Assembly: GCA_947579605.1 (NCBI GenBank)
Contig: OX388321.1
Location: 11,435,427 to 11,499,426, forward strand
DNA: 64,000 bases
From: Athripsodes cinereus
Lineage: Eukaryota > Arthropoda > Insecta > Trichoptera > Leptoceridae
Reading direction: 5' to 3'
The notes beneath the pieces were generated by a model. The model did not search any database and was not told the origin of the DNA. It saw nothing but the letters and a program-made list of their open reading frames with translations. The position numbers and the translations under genes were made by a program. Positions 61,457-64,000 of this stretch are shown here, piece after piece. The first letter of the stretch is position 1; each line of letters starts with the position of its first letter.

Positions 61457-64000
61457 CTTAATTCATAAATCAAATTATATTAAAAATATCTGCGTAGGTA
61501 CATAGGTATCTATATCTCCTTATACCGTAAAATTTTATACCTAGGTAGGTACATCTTTTCATACATAAATGTTATTTTTATTTGTTAGTAAAAACGTTAT
61601 AGGTTTAACATATTCTTATATAAATGTAAATGAAATAAACGTAGTATGAACTGGACATTTTCATCAACACAGATGCTGAGGTTAGAATGTGGATATAGTT
61701 TTGTTTTTTAAATAGTTTCATCTTCTCTCTGTCTATAGATAGAGTGAGGTATCAACTATTCCATTTTTTTGAAATGTTAAAAACACTTTTTTTCTATGTT
61801 AAAAATAGTTGGTTTATTGATGTATTTGTCCATCACAATAAAATAATCAAATTTTAAGAAATTTTAATAATCAAACATGTTAGTTTGATTCTATATAACA
61901 TTGATTATGATAACTTCCTTACCATTCTATTCTAGAATGAATATCTATTTCTATTTTGAAATGACTGGTGTAATGTGTTATTGTTTGATAGGTAGGCAAG
62001 TATTTATTATTATTTATTAAAATCAATGTTAAGATTAAAGATTGATCCATAAAATCCTCAGTTTCTCCATAAGAATTTCCTTATGTCGAAACCAGAACGG
62101 TCATGAGTCGTGACCAAACCTACTCATTATTAATCGTACGGAGGACTCACATCGAACCAAATTTAAATAAATTATTTATTTATGAAGAATTGGCGTCGAA
62201 ACGATATGCATAAGCAAAAATTTTTCATGTAAATACCACAAGTTGCAGGGATTTGAATTAGAAAAATAATACTTTGAGAATTTTTATTTCAGTGCCTGAT
62301 AAAAATAATAAATTCACATAAAAAAAATTAATAGTTACACAAGGTACTTTTTCTATGTTTTTCCTTTCATATTTAGTTTTTTACCGTATTGGTTCACAGA
62401 GTGAAGTATATAAATCCGTATCGTAGGTGTTGGCCTGTTTCAAAGTAGAATTCATGTTTTATCTTAAATAATTTTTCAATAAATATTTAATAATAAAATT
62501 TATGTGGACATTAAATACAACTTTTGTAGGTATCATTCCAACATTCAGTGTAATTCTCGACAAATCGTGTTAAAAAAATGATGACATGCATTATTTTTTT
62601 TTTTTGTTAATTTAACAAAATTAAATATTTTGCTAAAATAATTGTGCGCGAAAAGAAAAATGGGATAAGTTGATTCATTCCCACTTCAAGTTTAATGAAT
62701 TTATCACTAAATATTATTTGTATGCGTCATGGAAAAAAAGATAACTCGATATTTGTACATTAGACACCGTATTTCAAAACTCATATTGTAACACATATGT
62801 AGAGCTGCGATGTAGATTTTTTTTGGCTCTCCTGTGAAGTAGTGTTTTTCGATTTATCCCCTTTTTCCTTTCGCACACAATTTATTATTCGATTTACGGA
62901 AATAATTTAACCTTTTTTCAGGTGTAAACCCTCCGCATCTTGCACCTGATAGGTAGTTATTCAAAAAAATAATAAAAAAATCATACAGCGTATTATTACT
63001 ATGATATATCTACAACATATTATATATACATAATACTTATGTTTGTATATAACAAGTTTGTATTATATTTTATCTCAAATATATGTAGTTTAATTAAAAC
63101 CTGAGTGTTAATAACGATATTTTACATACGTGTCTTTAGATACTACCTTACGTTTTATGTTAATTTTTACTTGCTTTTATATTATGAAAACAATAATCAA
63201 TTGTCAGAATTTGATAATTTTGTTGGGTTTTTTCCTTCGTTTTCATTACTGAAAAAATGTGTTAGATCACTTTCTATCAGGTATTGTGCTTTCGTTTATA
63301 TGACAAAAAAAATATGATCTCATTCAAAAATATTTGTGCTCGTTGATGTGATTTGTATTGAAACGCCTTGTAAAGCACGATAGACACCTAAAAGGTGTAT
63401 GAATGAATAAAATTTTTATTTTTTGTGATATGTGCTAATTTTAAAGCCTTTCCAATGTGATATACGTTCCTATAATATTATTTAGCTCGCACTCACACTT
63501 TTCTAGACATTAATAATTTTTTGTCATCCTTTCCCAATATAATACTTCTTCCATTTAAAAAACCTTCCTCATTTTTCACTTATATATCGATTATACATTT
63601 TATTACAGAAAATCATCTTTCCTTACCTATACTTGCGGTCTAAATATTGATGCGGTTTACATGATTTAATCTCGTTTATTCGAATCTCTTATGCGAATTA
63701 TTTTAAGTATTATTAAGAAAGCTCTGTATCCAAAACAGTTTGCTTAATGTAAGAATAATAACCGCAAAAAGGTATCCGTTTAATACGTATTGTGTACTGT
63801 GATTTCATTTTATAATAATTTCAACCACGGAGTGTTATGGTCTGAAATAACTTTCATGATATTGCCATTGTTCTGTGGTTTTAATGTTCTATAATAACTA
63901 TCAACTGTGCCATTTAGGATGAATCAGGGAGATCATAATTATTATGGAAATGTCGACAATACTTTACTGAAGTACTATGTGCGCTGAAAATATTAAAATT

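Larger units (their letters stand above)
19024..64000 (+). other. Presumed downstream Serrate intron
   Basis: After the donor at 19024 no DSL- or EGF-coding exon was recognised up to the window end, so this appears to be one very long intron, or the gene continues past an exon that was missed. Stretches without recognisable content: about 19030-20150, 24140-26090, 28580-29740, 34260-35410, 36490-37400, 40720-43430, 46000-48690, 50000-53030, 55150-55890, 56100-57860 and 59920-64000, except one short hairpin at 61408-61456. These are AT-rich with frequent stops. Confidence 0.5.

Noticed and set aside
19024..64000. DSL or EGF exons of Serrate
   Set aside because: I looked for cysteine-rich coding with CRPRDD-like motifs in GC-richer patches and found none. 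This is a by-eye negative and could miss a short exon.

Overview
The window is AT-rich eukaryotic nuclear DNA, almost certainly from an insect and most likely a moth or butterfly (Lepidoptera). This rests on its texture: many short tRNA-derived and tail-repeat SINE-like copies, 5'-truncated non-LTR retrotransposon ends, TA- and TAA-flanked foldback MITEs, and frequent 'taggtac'-type words. The order-level call is an inference. There are no operons, ribosome binding sites or prokaryotic features.

One host-gene segment is clear: a 309-bp exon at 18715-19023 (+) between good splice sites. It encodes the N-terminal MNLL (C2-like) domain of a Serrate/Jagged-type Notch ligand. No second exon of this gene was recognised, so the remaining ~63.7 kb reads as intron: at least 18.7 kb upstream and possibly 45 kb downstream. 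The gene's own regulatory DNA may lie here but cannot be picked out by eye.

Region by region. 0-5 kb: an 84-bp tandem array, a tRNA-type SINE and LINE scraps. 5.8-6.6 kb: the 3' end of a reverse transcriptase ORF. 7.6-12.7 kb: two long foldback elements and an antisense LINE end. 15-18 kb: a second tRNA-type SINE and a LINE end just before the exon. 20-24 kb: LINE tail, SINE-like copies, a Harbinger-type MITE, and a GC-richer island with a TATA-like box. 26-32.5 kb: dense repeats, including a SINE-like copy whose 5' part is inverted, two TIR elements, a 60-bp-arm foldback and a second LINE RT end. 33-46 kb: LINE and SINE fragments, a 107-bp perfect palindrome, a 46-nt poly-T run, and a possible minus-strand exon at 40.6 kb. 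46-53 kb: mostly featureless. 53-60 kb: LINE and SINE copies, a hAT MITE with an intact 8-bp target duplication, and a decayed transposon-like gene on the minus strand (57.9-59.6 kb). 60-64 kb: little beyond one short hairpin.

The pieces do not form a pathway. The picture is a very long developmental-gene intron that has collected several families of mobile elements of different ages. The most unusual feature is the number of near-perfect inverted repeats, which would fold into long double-stranded hairpins if the Serrate pre-mRNA is transcribed through them. No convincing new multi-gene system was found. All repeat boundaries not marked as target-site-defined are approximate.
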